Notes under the pieces: model-generated
The model's database searches: none
What the model was told of the DNA's origin: nothing
What the model saw: only the letters and a program-made list of their open reading frames with translations
Assembly (NCBI GenBank): GCA_036493895.1
Contig: DASXOZ010000022.1
Span: forward strand, 115,001 to 151,320
Origin: Candidatus Binatia bacterium
GTDB lineage: Bacteria; Desulfobacterota; Binatia; UBA1149; CAITLU01
Length of the DNA: 36,320 bases
Reading direction: 5' to 3'
Shown: piece by piece, positions 16,243 to 24,682 of the stretch
Layout of the letters: each line of letters opens with the position of its first letter
Numbering within the stretch: the stretch's first letter is position 1
Made by a program: the position numbers and the translations under genes

Positions 16243-17508
16243 ATGTCCGACCTCGTACCCGCCCACGGCGGGCATGCCGAACCCATTTCCTGCACCGTCC
16301 CCGAATCCGAGCGCGCGGCTTTTGGCGCCGCCGCCGAAAAGCTGGTCAAGGTCCCGGTTTCGGATGCCGACCTTTCCACCGTCTACCGATTCGGCGACGG
16401 CGCGCTGACGCCGCTTACCGGCCCGATGGACTCGGCGACGTTCAACCGCGTTCTCGACGAGATGGTGATCGAGCGAGGCGGGAAGAAGTACGCGTGGAGC
16501 ATTCCGCTATCGCTGCCCGTCACCGCGGCCCTGGCCGCGAAGCTTTCGAAAGGCCAGACCGTGGCGCTCGTCAACTCGGCCGGCACCGTCGTTGCGACCC
16601 TCGAGATCTCCGACATCTTCGAATGGGACAAGCAGCGTTACATTTCGAAGGTCTACCTGACCGACCGCACCGATCATCCGGGCGCCGACATGGTGCTCAA
16701 GGGCGACGCCGACAAGACCCACCTTCTCGGCGGCACGATCCGCGTCCTGCCCCAGCCGAAAAATCCGAAATTCGGCCGCTACGTGCTCAGTCCGAAGGAA
16801 GTGCGCGCGCTCCTGAAGGCCCACGGCTGGAACCGGGTCGTCGCATTCCAGACCCGCAACCCGCTGCACCGCGCGCATGAATACGCGCTGGTCTACGGCC
16901 TCGAGCAGCTCATCCGCCAGGGCCACAACGCCGGTGCCTGCCTCAATCCGCTCGTCGGCGAGACCAAGGGCGACGACGTGGACGCGGAAATTCGCATGCA
17001 GACCTACGAGGCGCTGATCGCGTCGCGCGGCATCGGCGAAGGCGACAGCGATCCGTCGCTGTGGGCACCGCGCGGCGAGTCGGTTCCCGACCGCGTGATC
17101 CTGCTCGGCATGGACATCAAGATGTTCTACGGCGGCCCGCGCGAAGCGGTCATGCACGCGATCTACCGCCAGAACTTCGGCTTCACCGACATCGTGATCG
17201 GCCGCAAGCACGCCGACGCGCCGTATCACGACGGCACGGCGATCTGGGGAGACTTCGACGCCCAGGACATATTCGACAAGCTGCCCGGCGAGCTCGTGAT
17301 CAAGCCGCTGAAGGTCGGCTTTGCCGCCTACTACGATTCGGCCGGCCGCGTCGACCTGATGGACAACCACAAGGACGAAAAACCGGTGTTCATCTCGGGC
17401 AAGCAGGTGCGCCAGACTCTCGTCGAGGGCAACGAAGTCGATCCTCGCATCATGAGGCCGAGCACGTCGCGAATCCTCGCGGACGCGATGTCGAAGCAGG
17501 TCGCCTAG
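16243..17508 (+). CDS. sat: ATP sulfurylase (sulfate adenylyltransferase, 421 aa)
   Basis: Makes adenosine 5'-phosphosulfate from ATP and sulfate. It has a PUA-like N-terminal domain and the catalytic domain with the signature [11 protein letters not shown] and the second motif GRKHADAP (a GRDHA-type variant). The end is the normal [11 protein letters not shown] region. It is a homo-oligomeric Sat, unlike CysDN. Length is normal for a stand-alone Sat with no fused kinase. ATG 16243 has GGAGGAG upstream. APS kinase is encoded 14 kb away at 31472, and together they would give PAPS. No reductase is in the window, so assimilation versus sulfation is open. Confidence 0.95.
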   Translation: MSDLVPAHGGHAEPISCTVPESERAAFGAAAEKLVKVPVSDADLSTVYRFGDGALTPLTGPMDSATFNRVLDEMVIERGGKKYAWSIPLSLPVTAALAAKLSKGQTVALVNSAGTVVATLEISDIFEWDKQRYISKVYLTDRTDHPGADMVLKGDADKTHLLGGTIRVLPQPKNPKFGRYVLSPKEVRALLKAHGWNRVVAFQTRNPLHRAHEYALVYGLEQLIRQGHNAGACLNPLVGETKGDDVDAEIRMQTYEALIASRGIGEGDSDPSLWAPRGESVPDRVILLGMDIKMFYGGPREAVMHAIYRQNFGFTDIVIGRKHADAPYHDGTAIWGDFDAQDIFDKLPGELVIKPLKVGFAAYYDSAGRVDLMDNHKDEKPVFISGKQVRQTLVEGNEVDPRIMRPSTSRILADAMSKQVA

Positions 17509-17589
17509 CTACTCGACGACACGATTCATAACCTGAGCCCGCGGCCAGTCGCCGACAGCTCGCACTCGCGGCGCCGGGCATCATGACAC

Positions 17590-17628
17590 TGCCGCTGCGG
17601 ACAGGGTTTGACCCCGCTCGCAGCGGCA
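17590..17628. repeat. 10-bp perfect inverted repeat downstream of sat
   Basis: TGCCGCTGCG (17590-17599) pairs with CGCAGCGGCA (17619-17628) across a 19-nt loop. No T run follows, so it is not a classic terminator. It could be a structured end of the sat mRNA or an operator for the following gene. Confidence 0.5.
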
Positions 17629-17715
17629 AGGTAGCCTTCGCTGCGTGCCGCGAGGCCGCGCCGCCCGTCGGGGTCCGGACGCGAGGCCGAGGCGCATGAA
17701 GGGGGACCTGCCATC

Positions 17716-20166
17716 TTGACTGCGCGCGCGCCGCTTCGGGCACGTCTGGCGATTGCGATCATCTCGTCCGTGGTGCTGCTGGTGCAGATCTGCGCCACGC
17801 GGCTGCTGTCGGCGACCGTCACCTATCACGCAGCCTTTGCGGTCCTGGCGCTGGTGATGCTGGCGCTGGCCGGCTCGGCCGTCGCGGTCTACCGGGACCG
17901 GGCGGCACGCGGATCGCTCGAGCAGACCGACCTGGGCCCCGCTGCGCGCGTCGCCATCATCGCCGGGCCCGTGATTGCCGGCACCGGGCTCGTCTACGTC
18001 CTGGCCGGCATGGTCGCCTGGCCCGCCGGATTCGGGCTCGGCGTGCACTTCCTCGTCGCGTTCGCCGGCCTCTACGCGTGCTTCCATGCCTGTGGCTACG
18101 TCGTCGCGTGGCTGCTGTCGGCGTGGCCTGAGGACGTCGGCCGCGTTTATTTCGCCGACTTGGCCGGGGCCTCGGCCGGCTGCCTGCTGGCGGTGCCCCT
18201 GCTCCAGGCGACCAGCCCCATCCAGCTTTTCTGCGTGTTCGGCGTCGCGGCGGCGGCCAGCGGCTGGCTGCTCGCCGAGGAGGCCGCGGTCGCGCGGCGC
18301 GCCGTCGTGGTCGCCGGCGTGCTTGCGGTCGTCACGGTGGTCGCCGCGACGCAGCCGACGTGGGTGCGGCTTCGCACGGCCAAGGACGAGGACCAGTCCT
18401 CGGTACTGTTCGAGCGCTGGAACCAGCTGACGCGCGTGACCGTGAGCCCCGAAGTTCCCGGCGTGCGCCAGGCCGTCGAGATGCTCGCGGCCACCGAAAG
18501 TCCTGACGCCGCCCGTGAGCAGGCGCTGCGCTGGGGTGCAGGATGGGGGATCAGTGCGGGCTGGCAGGGCCACGCGCCCGAATCCCTGTGGATCGAGCTC
18601 GACACGAGCGCCGGCACCCAGATCCTCAAGGGCGGAGGAAGCGGGCCACTGGACCGCTTCGATTCGCTGAAATGGGATGTGACCTCCGCCGCGTACTGGC
18701 TCAAACCCGGCGGCCTGCGTCGCACGTTCGTGATCGGCGGCGGCGGCGGCCGCGATTTCCTGACCTCGCTCGCCTTCGGTGCCGGCGCCGTGGACGTCGT
18801 CGAGCTGAACCCGCTGGTCGTGCGCGCGGTGCAGGACGAATTCGGCGATTTCTCCGGCCGCCCGTACACGCGCGAAGGAGTGCAGTACCGCATCGGCGAC
18901 GCGCGCAGCGAGCTGTCGCGCTCCTCCCAGCATTACGACCTCATCCAGATGTCGATGATCGACACGTGGGCCGCATCGATGTCGGGAGCGCTGACGCTGT
19001 CGGAGAATGCGCTCTACACCGCCGAAGCGTTCCGCTCGTATTTCGACCACCTGGCGCCCGACGGCATTTTCTCGGTGTCGCGCTGGTACACGAACGACAA
19101 CTACGCCGAGACCGCGCGTGTCGTGTCCCTGATCGGCGATGCGCTGCGGAACGCGGGGGTCGATCATCCCGAGGATCACCTGGCCGTCGTGTTCAATGCG
19201 TCTTCGTTCCACGAGAGCTGGGTCGCCAACTGCATGATGAAACGCAGCGCGTTCAGCGATGCCGACAAGGCGGTGCTGCGACAAGTGGCCGCCGAAAAGG
19301 GATTCGGAATCCTCTGGCCGGAGATCGACGGCGTCACGGTGCACCAGAAGTTCGACGTCGGTGCGCTCGTGCGGGGCCAGGACGCCGCGTTGCACAGCGA
19401 AGGCTTCGACCTGACGCCGCCGACCGACGATCGTCCGTTCTTCTTCTACATCCCCCATACGCCCAATGCGCAGGCCGTCTCGGCGCTGTTCGCGTTCCTG
19501 CTGCTCGTCGTCGTGGTCGTCGGGCGCGTCCTCGTGTTCGCTCCGCTGGCAGAGATCGAGGCGGCCCGTCCGGTCGAGCAGCGCACCAGCCTGGCCTCCA
19601 CGCTGCCGGAAACCGCGTATTTCGCGGCGCTCGGATTGTCGTTCATGGGCGTCGAGCTCGGCGTGCTCCAGCGTTACATCGTGTTCCTCGGGCATCCGAC
19701 GTACGCGCTCTCGGTCGTGCTGTTCTCGCTGCTCCTGTCGACGGCGCTCGGAAGCCTTCTCGTCTCGTCGCGGCCGAACGTTGCGCGCGCCGCGTTCCCG
19801 GCGTTGCTCATTGCGCTCGCGCTCACGGTGTTTGCGGTGCCGCCGCTGCTCGAGAGCTGGTACGGCTGGAGCCTTGCGGCGCGCGTGGTGGCAGCAGGCG
19901 CTCTCATCGTGCCTCTCGGCATCTGCATGGGTACGGCGTGGCCGTCGGGCGTCGCGGCCCTCGCCGCAGGCGGACGCGACCGGCTCGTTCCGTGGATGTG
20001 GGCCGTCAACGGCCTGGCCGGAACGCTGGCATCGATCCTCGGGATGCTGGTCGCGATGCGCTGGGGATACACGGTGCTGCTGCTGCTGGCGACGTTCGGC
20101 TATGCGGGCGCCTGGGTCGCGCGCGCGCGCATGGCTCGCCGCATTTCGCCGGCGGCTTCAACCTGA
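17716..20166 (+). CDS. Polytopic membrane protein with spermidine-synthase-like domain (816 aa)
   Basis: The N-terminal third has several transmembrane segments (about 10-200). A Rossmann methyltransferase-like domain follows, with the SAM or decarboxylated-SAM glycine motif VIGGGGGRD (about 339-347), acidic ELNPLVV, and a spermidine-synthase-like YDLIQMSMIDTW and LAPDGIFSVSRW region. The C-terminal third has about six to seven more helices. This is the fused membrane/spermidine-synthase architecture found in many environmental bacteria; its substrate is unknown. The gate Asp-Asp pattern of true SpeE is not obvious, so polyamine synthesis is doubtful. TTG 17716 after GGGGGA is the likely start. 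It is convergent with the next gene, with 3 nt between stops. Confidence 0.8.
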   Translation: MTARAPLRARLAIAIISSVVLLVQICATRLLSATVTYHAAFAVLALVMLALAGSAVAVYRDRAARGSLEQTDLGPAARVAIIAGPVIAGTGLVYVLAGMVAWPAGFGLGVHFLVAFAGLYACFHACGYVVAWLLSAWPEDVGRVYFADLAGASAGCLLAVPLLQATSPIQLFCVFGVAAAASGWLLAEEAAVARRAVVVAGVLAVVTVVAATQPTWVRLRTAKDEDQSSVLFERWNQLTRVTVSPEVPGVRQAVEMLAATESPDAAREQALRWGAGWGISAGWQGHAPESLWIELDTSAGTQILKGGGSGPLDRFDSLKWDVTSAAYWLKPGGLRRTFVIGGGGGRDFLTSLAFGAGAVDVVELNPLVVRAVQDEFGDFSGRPYTREGVQYRIGDARSELSRSSQHYDLIQMSMIDTWAASMSGALTLSENALYTAEAFRSYFDHLAPDGIFSVSRWYTNDNYAETARVVSLIGDALRNAGVDHPEDHLAVVFNASSFHESWVANCMMKRSAFSDADKAVLRQVAAEKGFGILWPEIDGVTVHQKFDVGALVRGQDAALHSEGFDLTPPTDDRPFFFYIPHTPNAQAVSALFAFLLLVVVVVGRVLVFAPLAEIEAARPVEQRTSLASTLPETAYFAALGLSFMGVELGVLQRYIVFLGHPTYALSVVLFSLLLSTALGSLLVSSRPNVARAAFPALLIALALTVFAVPPLLESWYGWSLAARVVAAGALIVPLGICMGTAWPSGVAALAAGGRDRLVPWMWAVNGLAGTLASILGMLVAMRWGYTVLLLLATFGYAGAWVARARMARRISPAAST

Positions 20167-20169
20167 AGC

Positions 20170-21459
20170 TCAGGCTGGCGCCGCAGCGGCGGCTTCGCGG
20201 CAGGCCGATACCGACCACGCGAACAGCGCCGCGAGCACGAGGAAAAGCGGCTGGATTCCGAGAGTCGGTGCCCATTCCCACAGCGGATATCCGACGTACA
20301 CTGCCGCGAGCGCGATCCGAGCCGCCAGCGAAGGGGAACGGTCGCGGGCGAGCCCGTGCTCGACGAGCAGCGCGACCGGAAGCACCAACAGCGCGGCGTC
20401 ATAGTACTGCTCGTGAGGGCTGGCGAGCATCGTTCCGGTGACGGCCAGCGCCGTCCACGCGGGAGCTCCCTCGCGAGCCAGCGCGCGGTAGCGCCACCAC
20501 AGCGCGACGATGGCGACAACGCCGAGGACGGCGAGAACCGTGTCGAGCGGGCTCGGAAACAGGAAATCGGCCGTTCTCACCCACGAAAAATGCTCGGCGA
20601 GGTTTTCGCGAAGCTCTGCCGGGCGGTAGATGCGCAGGAAGTCGAGCATCTGTGCGGGCCACGCCAGTCCGCACACCAGCGTGCCGGCGAGCCAGTGCGC
20701 CGCGGCCACGGCGCCTGCTCCGGCAAGCGCTCTCCAGCACCCGCCGACGAGAAGCGCTGCACCGATGCCGACAGCGTACTGCGGTTTGTAGCTCAGCAGG
20801 CCGAGCGCGAGCGCGACGCCGGCGGTGCTGCCGCGGCGAAGCGACGCGGCAAGCGCGGCAAGGAGCGCGAAACTGATCGGCGTGTTCTGGCCGCCGAACG
20901 TCGTCTGCAGCATCGGCTGGAAGCTCGCGATCGCGAAAACCAGCGTCCACGTTCCCCACGCCCGCGCGCGAATTGCCGGAAGCACGCGCAGCAGCATCGC
21001 GAGCCCGGCGGCGAGCGCCATCGCGCACGCCACGATGAACACGAGGAAGCCGCGCACGTAGCCGAGAACGACGAGCGGAGAGAGCAGCAGCGCCAGCAGC
21101 GGAGGATTCAGGTACGGTTGCAGCTCGGGCGAAGCACCGCCGAGGATGCGCGCCTGCAGCTCCCGCTGCGCGGCGATTTCGTAGAGAGCGGTGCCGTGGC
21201 CGTCGTGGATCATTGTCGCGCCGGTCCAGAAGGCGAGGAAATCACCGGTGCCCGTCTCGATGTTCCCGTGCGACGGAGCAGCGAGCGTCGCGATATGGCC
21301 CGCGACGACGACGACGAGTAGCGCGAGCATCAGCGCGGCAACTGCCGTCGCAAGCGGAGGCCGCGTCACGCGGTCGAGCGCGGAGCGAAGGTCGGCGAGC
21401 GCACCTCGGCCGACGCCGCGCTCCCGCAATGCGGTCGTCGCTGGGTCCGCGTCGCTCAA
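20170..21459 (-). CDS. GT87/DUF2029 family polyprenyl-phosphate-sugar glycosyltransferase-like membrane protein (429 aa)
   Basis: Integral membrane GT-C type protein. After an N-terminal helix comes the family segment GDFLAFWTGATMIHDG with the loop Asp, then YLNPPLLALLLSPL and about nine further helices. Known GT87 members transfer mannose or arabinose from polyprenyl phosphate. The start is inferred as TTG 21459, overlapping the stop of the upstream GT2 gene as TTGA; a downstream GTG is possible. Coupling to an ALG5-like enzyme that would make the lipid-linked donor supports a donor/acceptor pair. Confidence 0.78.
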   Translation of the reverse strand: MSDADPATTALRERGVGRGALADLRSALDRVTRPPLATAVAALMLALLVVVVAGHIATLAAPSHGNIETGTGDFLAFWTGATMIHDGHGTALYEIAAQRELQARILGGASPELQPYLNPPLLALLLSPLVVLGYVRGFLVFIVACAMALAAGLAMLLRVLPAIRARAWGTWTLVFAIASFQPMLQTTFGGQNTPISFALLAALAASLRRGSTAGVALALGLLSYKPQYAVGIGAALLVGGCWRALAGAGAVAAAHWLAGTLVCGLAWPAQMLDFLRIYRPAELRENLAEHFSWVRTADFLFPSPLDTVLAVLGVVAIVALWWRYRALAREGAPAWTALAVTGTMLASPHEQYYDAALLVLPVALLVEHGLARDRSPSLAARIALAAVYVGYPLWEWAPTLGIQPLFLVLAALFAWSVSACREAAAAAPA

Positions 21460-22199
21460 CGCCGGCGCCTCCGGCGAAGGTCGCGCCAGATCAGCGCGAG
21501 CTCGAGCCCGCTCCTCCACGAATCCGACAGCGTCAGCTTGGAGCCGGCCACGTCGTGCCACACCTCGAGCGGGACCTCGACGAGCGAGGACGCGGCGACC
21601 GGCGCGACGGCGGGAGCGCCGGCCAGCAGGCGCCCGAGAAGCTCGACGTCGAAGGCCCAGCGCGACAGGAACGGCTCGGCCAGCGCTGCGCGCAGAGCTT
21701 CGGAGTTGCGAAAAACCTTCGCGCCGCACTGGGTGTCGTAGTACGTCGTGCCGATCGCCAGCGACGCGAACGTCGAGAAGACGCGGCCGGCGTAGTGCCG
21801 GGCGGCCGAGCGCCGGATGTCGCGTCCGGCCAGCGCGATGCGCGCTCCCGTCGCGGCTTCGGCGCGGCGTGCCTCGAATACTTGAAGGATCCGTCGCAGC
21901 TCGGCGACGGGAGTAGCCAGGTCGGCATCGAGAAAGCCGACGGCAGAGGCCCCTTCGTGGCAGGCCGCGAGCATGTGGCGCCGCACCGTCTCGGCCTTGC
22001 CGAGATTGCGGCCGTTGGAGACCGCGACGACCCTGCCGGCGGAGTCGGCTGCGATTTTCGCGAAAACATCGGCGGTGCGGTCCCGCGAGCCATCATCGGC
22101 AAGGTGCACGTCGACCGTCTCGGCAAGACGCAGGATTTCGCCGGGGTCGAGGCGCTCCGCCTCGTCATAACAGGGGACGACGATGACGGGACGAGCCAC
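21456..22199 (-). CDS. GT2 glycosyltransferase, ALG5 (dolichyl-phosphate beta-glucosyltransferase) type (247 aa)
   Basis: GT-A fold enzyme expected to load a hexose onto polyprenyl phosphate. Motifs: VIVVPCYDEAERL at the N-terminus, ADDGSRD (34-40), the DXD as DADLATP (91-97), and the ALG5-type signatures YYDTQCGAKVF and RWAFDVELL. GTG 22199 is chosen: GGGGGG lies just upstream and the protein then begins like the family. No membrane domain is fused, so it is cytoplasmic or peripheral. It is divergent from the YfhO-like gene, with a 239-nt shared promoter region. Confidence 0.88.
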   Translation of the reverse strand: MARPVIVVPCYDEAERLDPGEILRLAETVDVHLADDGSRDRTADVFAKIAADSAGRVVAVSNGRNLGKAETVRRHMLAACHEGASAVGFLDADLATPVAELRRILQVFEARRAEAATGARIALAGRDIRRSAARHYAGRVFSTFASLAIGTTYYDTQCGAKVFRNSEALRAALAEPFLSRWAFDVELLGRLLAGAPAVAPVAASSLVEVPLEVWHDVAGSKLTLSDSWRSGLELALIWRDLRRRRRR

Positions 22200-22223
22200 G
22201 GCCCCCCGAGTATGCCAGAGGTC

Positions 22224-22320
22224 GCCGGCAAATGCGGGACCGCTGCGCAAATCCCGCGTGCCCGGCCGCCGAAAACGTCCTGTCCGGGGTTTTCCGGCTA
22301 CTGCCGGAGAATGCGGGACC
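22224..22320. repeat. Paired 18-nt direct repeat in a divergent promoter region
   Basis: GCCGGCAAATGCGGGACC (22224-22241) and GCCGGAGAATGCGGGACC (22303-22320) differ at two bases. Start-to-start spacing is 79 bp, about 7.5 helical turns. They lie between the divergent starts at 22199 and 22439, so an operator pair is plausible. Confidence 0.6.
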
Positions 22321-22438
22321 ACTATGGATTTCGCTCCGGCGTCGCGGTCGATGCACCTGGGCCTGCGCGAAACCCGCAGCGGCACGTCGATGGCGGTGGC
22401 AAGGACTGCCGCCCCGATCCAGAGTTGCCGGCAGCTAC

Positions 22439-24682
22439 GTGGGAGGCGCGGGGAAGACGGAGTCCGGCGGCGGGGCCGGTCTGACAGCATGGGCGGCGGC
22501 CTCGTCCGTCGCGCTGCTGGCAGCCCTGGCGTGGCCTGCGCTGGCGGGGCGCGTGTACGCAGGAGACGACCTCGGCGCCTTCCACCTGCCGCTTCGGTGG
22601 TTCTACTGGAACGCGCTGAGGAACGGCGACGCCTTCGACTGGCTGCCGGGCCTGTTCTGCGGGTTCTACCTGACCGGAGAAGGGCAGGCGGGCACCTGGC
22701 ACCCGCTGCACCTGCTGCTGTACCGCTGGCTCGACTTCCCGGTCGCGTTCAACCTCGAAGTCTTCGCGAGCTATCCGCTGATGTTCGCGGGCATGGTGGT
22801 GCTGCTGCTTCGGCCCGGCCTCGGCATCGATCCGCGGCCGGGCCCGGCGCGGGCACCGCTTTACGCCGCGCTCTTCGGCGCGATGACCTTCACGTTCTCG
22901 GCGTCGTGCATGATGCATTTCATGCACGTCAACGGCATCGCCGTCGTCGCGCATCTTCCGTGGCTGCTGCTCGCGATCGATATCGGGGTTCGCGACGAAG
23001 GACGTCGTCGCCGCCGTCTCGCGTGGTGCGCCGCCGCCATGCTCGTCGCGTCGCAATGCCTGTGCGGGCATCCGCAGTACGTATGGATCTGCGCCGTTGC
23101 CGCAACGGCGTGGGCATCGATGGCCGGCGTGCTTCTGGAGGGATCGACGCGGCGTGGATGGCGCGAGTGGAAAGGAATCGCGTATTTTGCCGCTGCCGCG
23201 GCGCTCGGTGCGCTGATCGGCTCCGTACAGCTCCTTCCGACGTGGGATCATCTCGGGCATTCGCAGCGGTTGCAGTGGGACGATGCGGCCAACGTCGCAC
23301 CGCTGCACCCGGTCAATCTTGCCCAGCTCGTCGGGCCGTACCTGTTTCGCGACCGCGTCGACACCGTCAACACCGCCGAGTTCGCCGCGTATGCCGGCGC
23401 GGTTCCACTGCTGCTGGTGTTCTGGATGTTCGTGCAGGAGGCCGAGACCGGCGGGCGGCGCCGCGCAACGACCGCAATCGGGATCTTCGGGGTCGTCGCA
23501 TTCGTGATGGCCCTCGGACACTACGGCGGCCTCTACACGCTGCAGACGTACTTGCCGGTCGTGGGATCGTTTCGCGCGTCGGCCCGCTACCTTCTGCTCG
23601 TGCACCTTGCCATCGCGATGCTTGCTGCCGCGGCGCTCGCACGTCTGGCCGCGTGGAGCCCCGGCACTGCGAAGGCGCGCAGCGACGTCGGCTGGAAGCT
23701 CGCACTGTTCAGCGCCGCAGTCGCGCTCGAGCTGCACGTGACGATGGATGCCGGGCGCGTCGGCACGGTGGCCGGAGCGCTGGTCGGCCCCGCGCTGCTG
23801 TCGCTCGCAGCCGTTCTGCTCGCTGCCGCGCTGCGGGGATGGCGACCGGCCCTCGCGCTGCTCGTCGTGCTCACTGCCGCCGATCTCGGCAGCTACGGGA
23901 TGAGCTTTCTGGTGTGGCCGGCCTCCGCCCCGCTCGAAGAACTGTTGGCCGGACTGCCGACGGCGTCGGGCACCGGTCGCATCGCGACGCTGCAGCCGCA
24001 GGCGACGGGCAGCTACACCGGCAATGCGCTGCTGATGCGCGGCTGGCATCTCTCGGACGGCTACGCGGCACTGATGCCGGCCAGCGTGCTTCCCGCGGGC
24101 AATCTCGGGACGTTGCGCCTGCAAGCGGTCGAGAAGGTCTGGAGAATGCCCGGCCCGATGCCGATCGAGGGGCTGCGACCGCTGGATTCGCGCTGGTACG
24201 CCGTGCCGGACCCGATGCCGCGAGTGCGCCTGGCATCGAGAGCCGTCGTCAGCACGGATCCCGCGACCGACCTGGAGGCGCTGCCGGCAGCGGAGGCGGC
24301 GCAGACGGCTTTCGTGGCGCAACCTGTCGACGTCGGTGGCACCGTTGGCAAGGCCGAGTTGCTGCGCGACCGTCCCGGTGACATCGAGGTCCGCGCGGAC
24401 GCGCCCCACCAACAGCTCCTCGTCGTCGCCGAGCGCTTCCACGAAGGCTGGAAGGCGCGGGTGGACGGCCGGGCGACCTCCTCGCTTCGTGTCGACGGTG
24501 ACATGCTCGGCGTGCTCGTGCCCGAAGGCCGGTCGGACGTAAGCCTGGTCTTCGATCCGGACAGCCTGCGCTACGGCAAGCTGCTGTCTTGTGCCGGCCT
24601 CGCGCTCTGGTCGCTGATGTTCGTCGCCGCGCTGCGCTGCCCACGCGAGCAGCGCGCGCGATCGGCCGGGGAAGCGGCGTGA
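22439..24682 (+). CDS. YfhO-like polytopic membrane protein (747 aa)
   Basis: Large GT-C-like integral membrane protein. The first helix (about 15-35) is followed by the acidic loop motif GDDLGAFHLPLRWFYWN, the position where GT-C enzymes carry catalytic Asp residues. Around ten helices extend to about residue 500, then comes an extracytoplasmic C-terminal domain with the YfhO-type RFHEGWKARVDG segment and a last helix. Related proteins add sugars to surface polymers. GTG 22439 is the best start but lacks a good ribosome site; the true start could be slightly different. Its stop overlaps the next start as GTGA. Confidence 0.75.
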   Translation: MGGAGKTESGGGAGLTAWAAASSVALLAALAWPALAGRVYAGDDLGAFHLPLRWFYWNALRNGDAFDWLPGLFCGFYLTGEGQAGTWHPLHLLLYRWLDFPVAFNLEVFASYPLMFAGMVVLLLRPGLGIDPRPGPARAPLYAALFGAMTFTFSASCMMHFMHVNGIAVVAHLPWLLLAIDIGVRDEGRRRRRLAWCAAAMLVASQCLCGHPQYVWICAVAATAWASMAGVLLEGSTRRGWREWKGIAYFAAAAALGALIGSVQLLPTWDHLGHSQRLQWDDAANVAPLHPVNLAQLVGPYLFRDRVDTVNTAEFAAYAGAVPLLLVFWMFVQEAETGGRRRATTAIGIFGVVAFVMALGHYGGLYTLQTYLPVVGSFRASARYLLLVHLAIAMLAAAALARLAAWSPGTAKARSDVGWKLALFSAAVALELHVTMDAGRVGTVAGALVGPALLSLAAVLLAAALRGWRPALALLVVLTAADLGSYGMSFLVWPASAPLEELLAGLPTASGTGRIATLQPQATGSYTGNALLMRGWHLSDGYAALMPASVLPAGNLGTLRLQAVEKVWRMPGPMPIEGLRPLDSRWYAVPDPMPRVRLASRAVVSTDPATDLEALPAAEAAQTAFVAQPVDVGGTVGKAELLRDRPGDIEVRADAPHQQLLVVAERFHEGWKARVDGRATSSLRVDGDMLGVLVPEGRSDVSLVFDPDSLRYGKLLSCAGLALWSLMFVAALRCPREQRARSAGEAA

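Noticed and set aside
20160..20173. Small inverted repeat between convergent stops at 20166 and 20170
   Set aside because: Only a 5-bp stem (CCTGA/TCAGG) and no T run, so a terminator cannot be supported.
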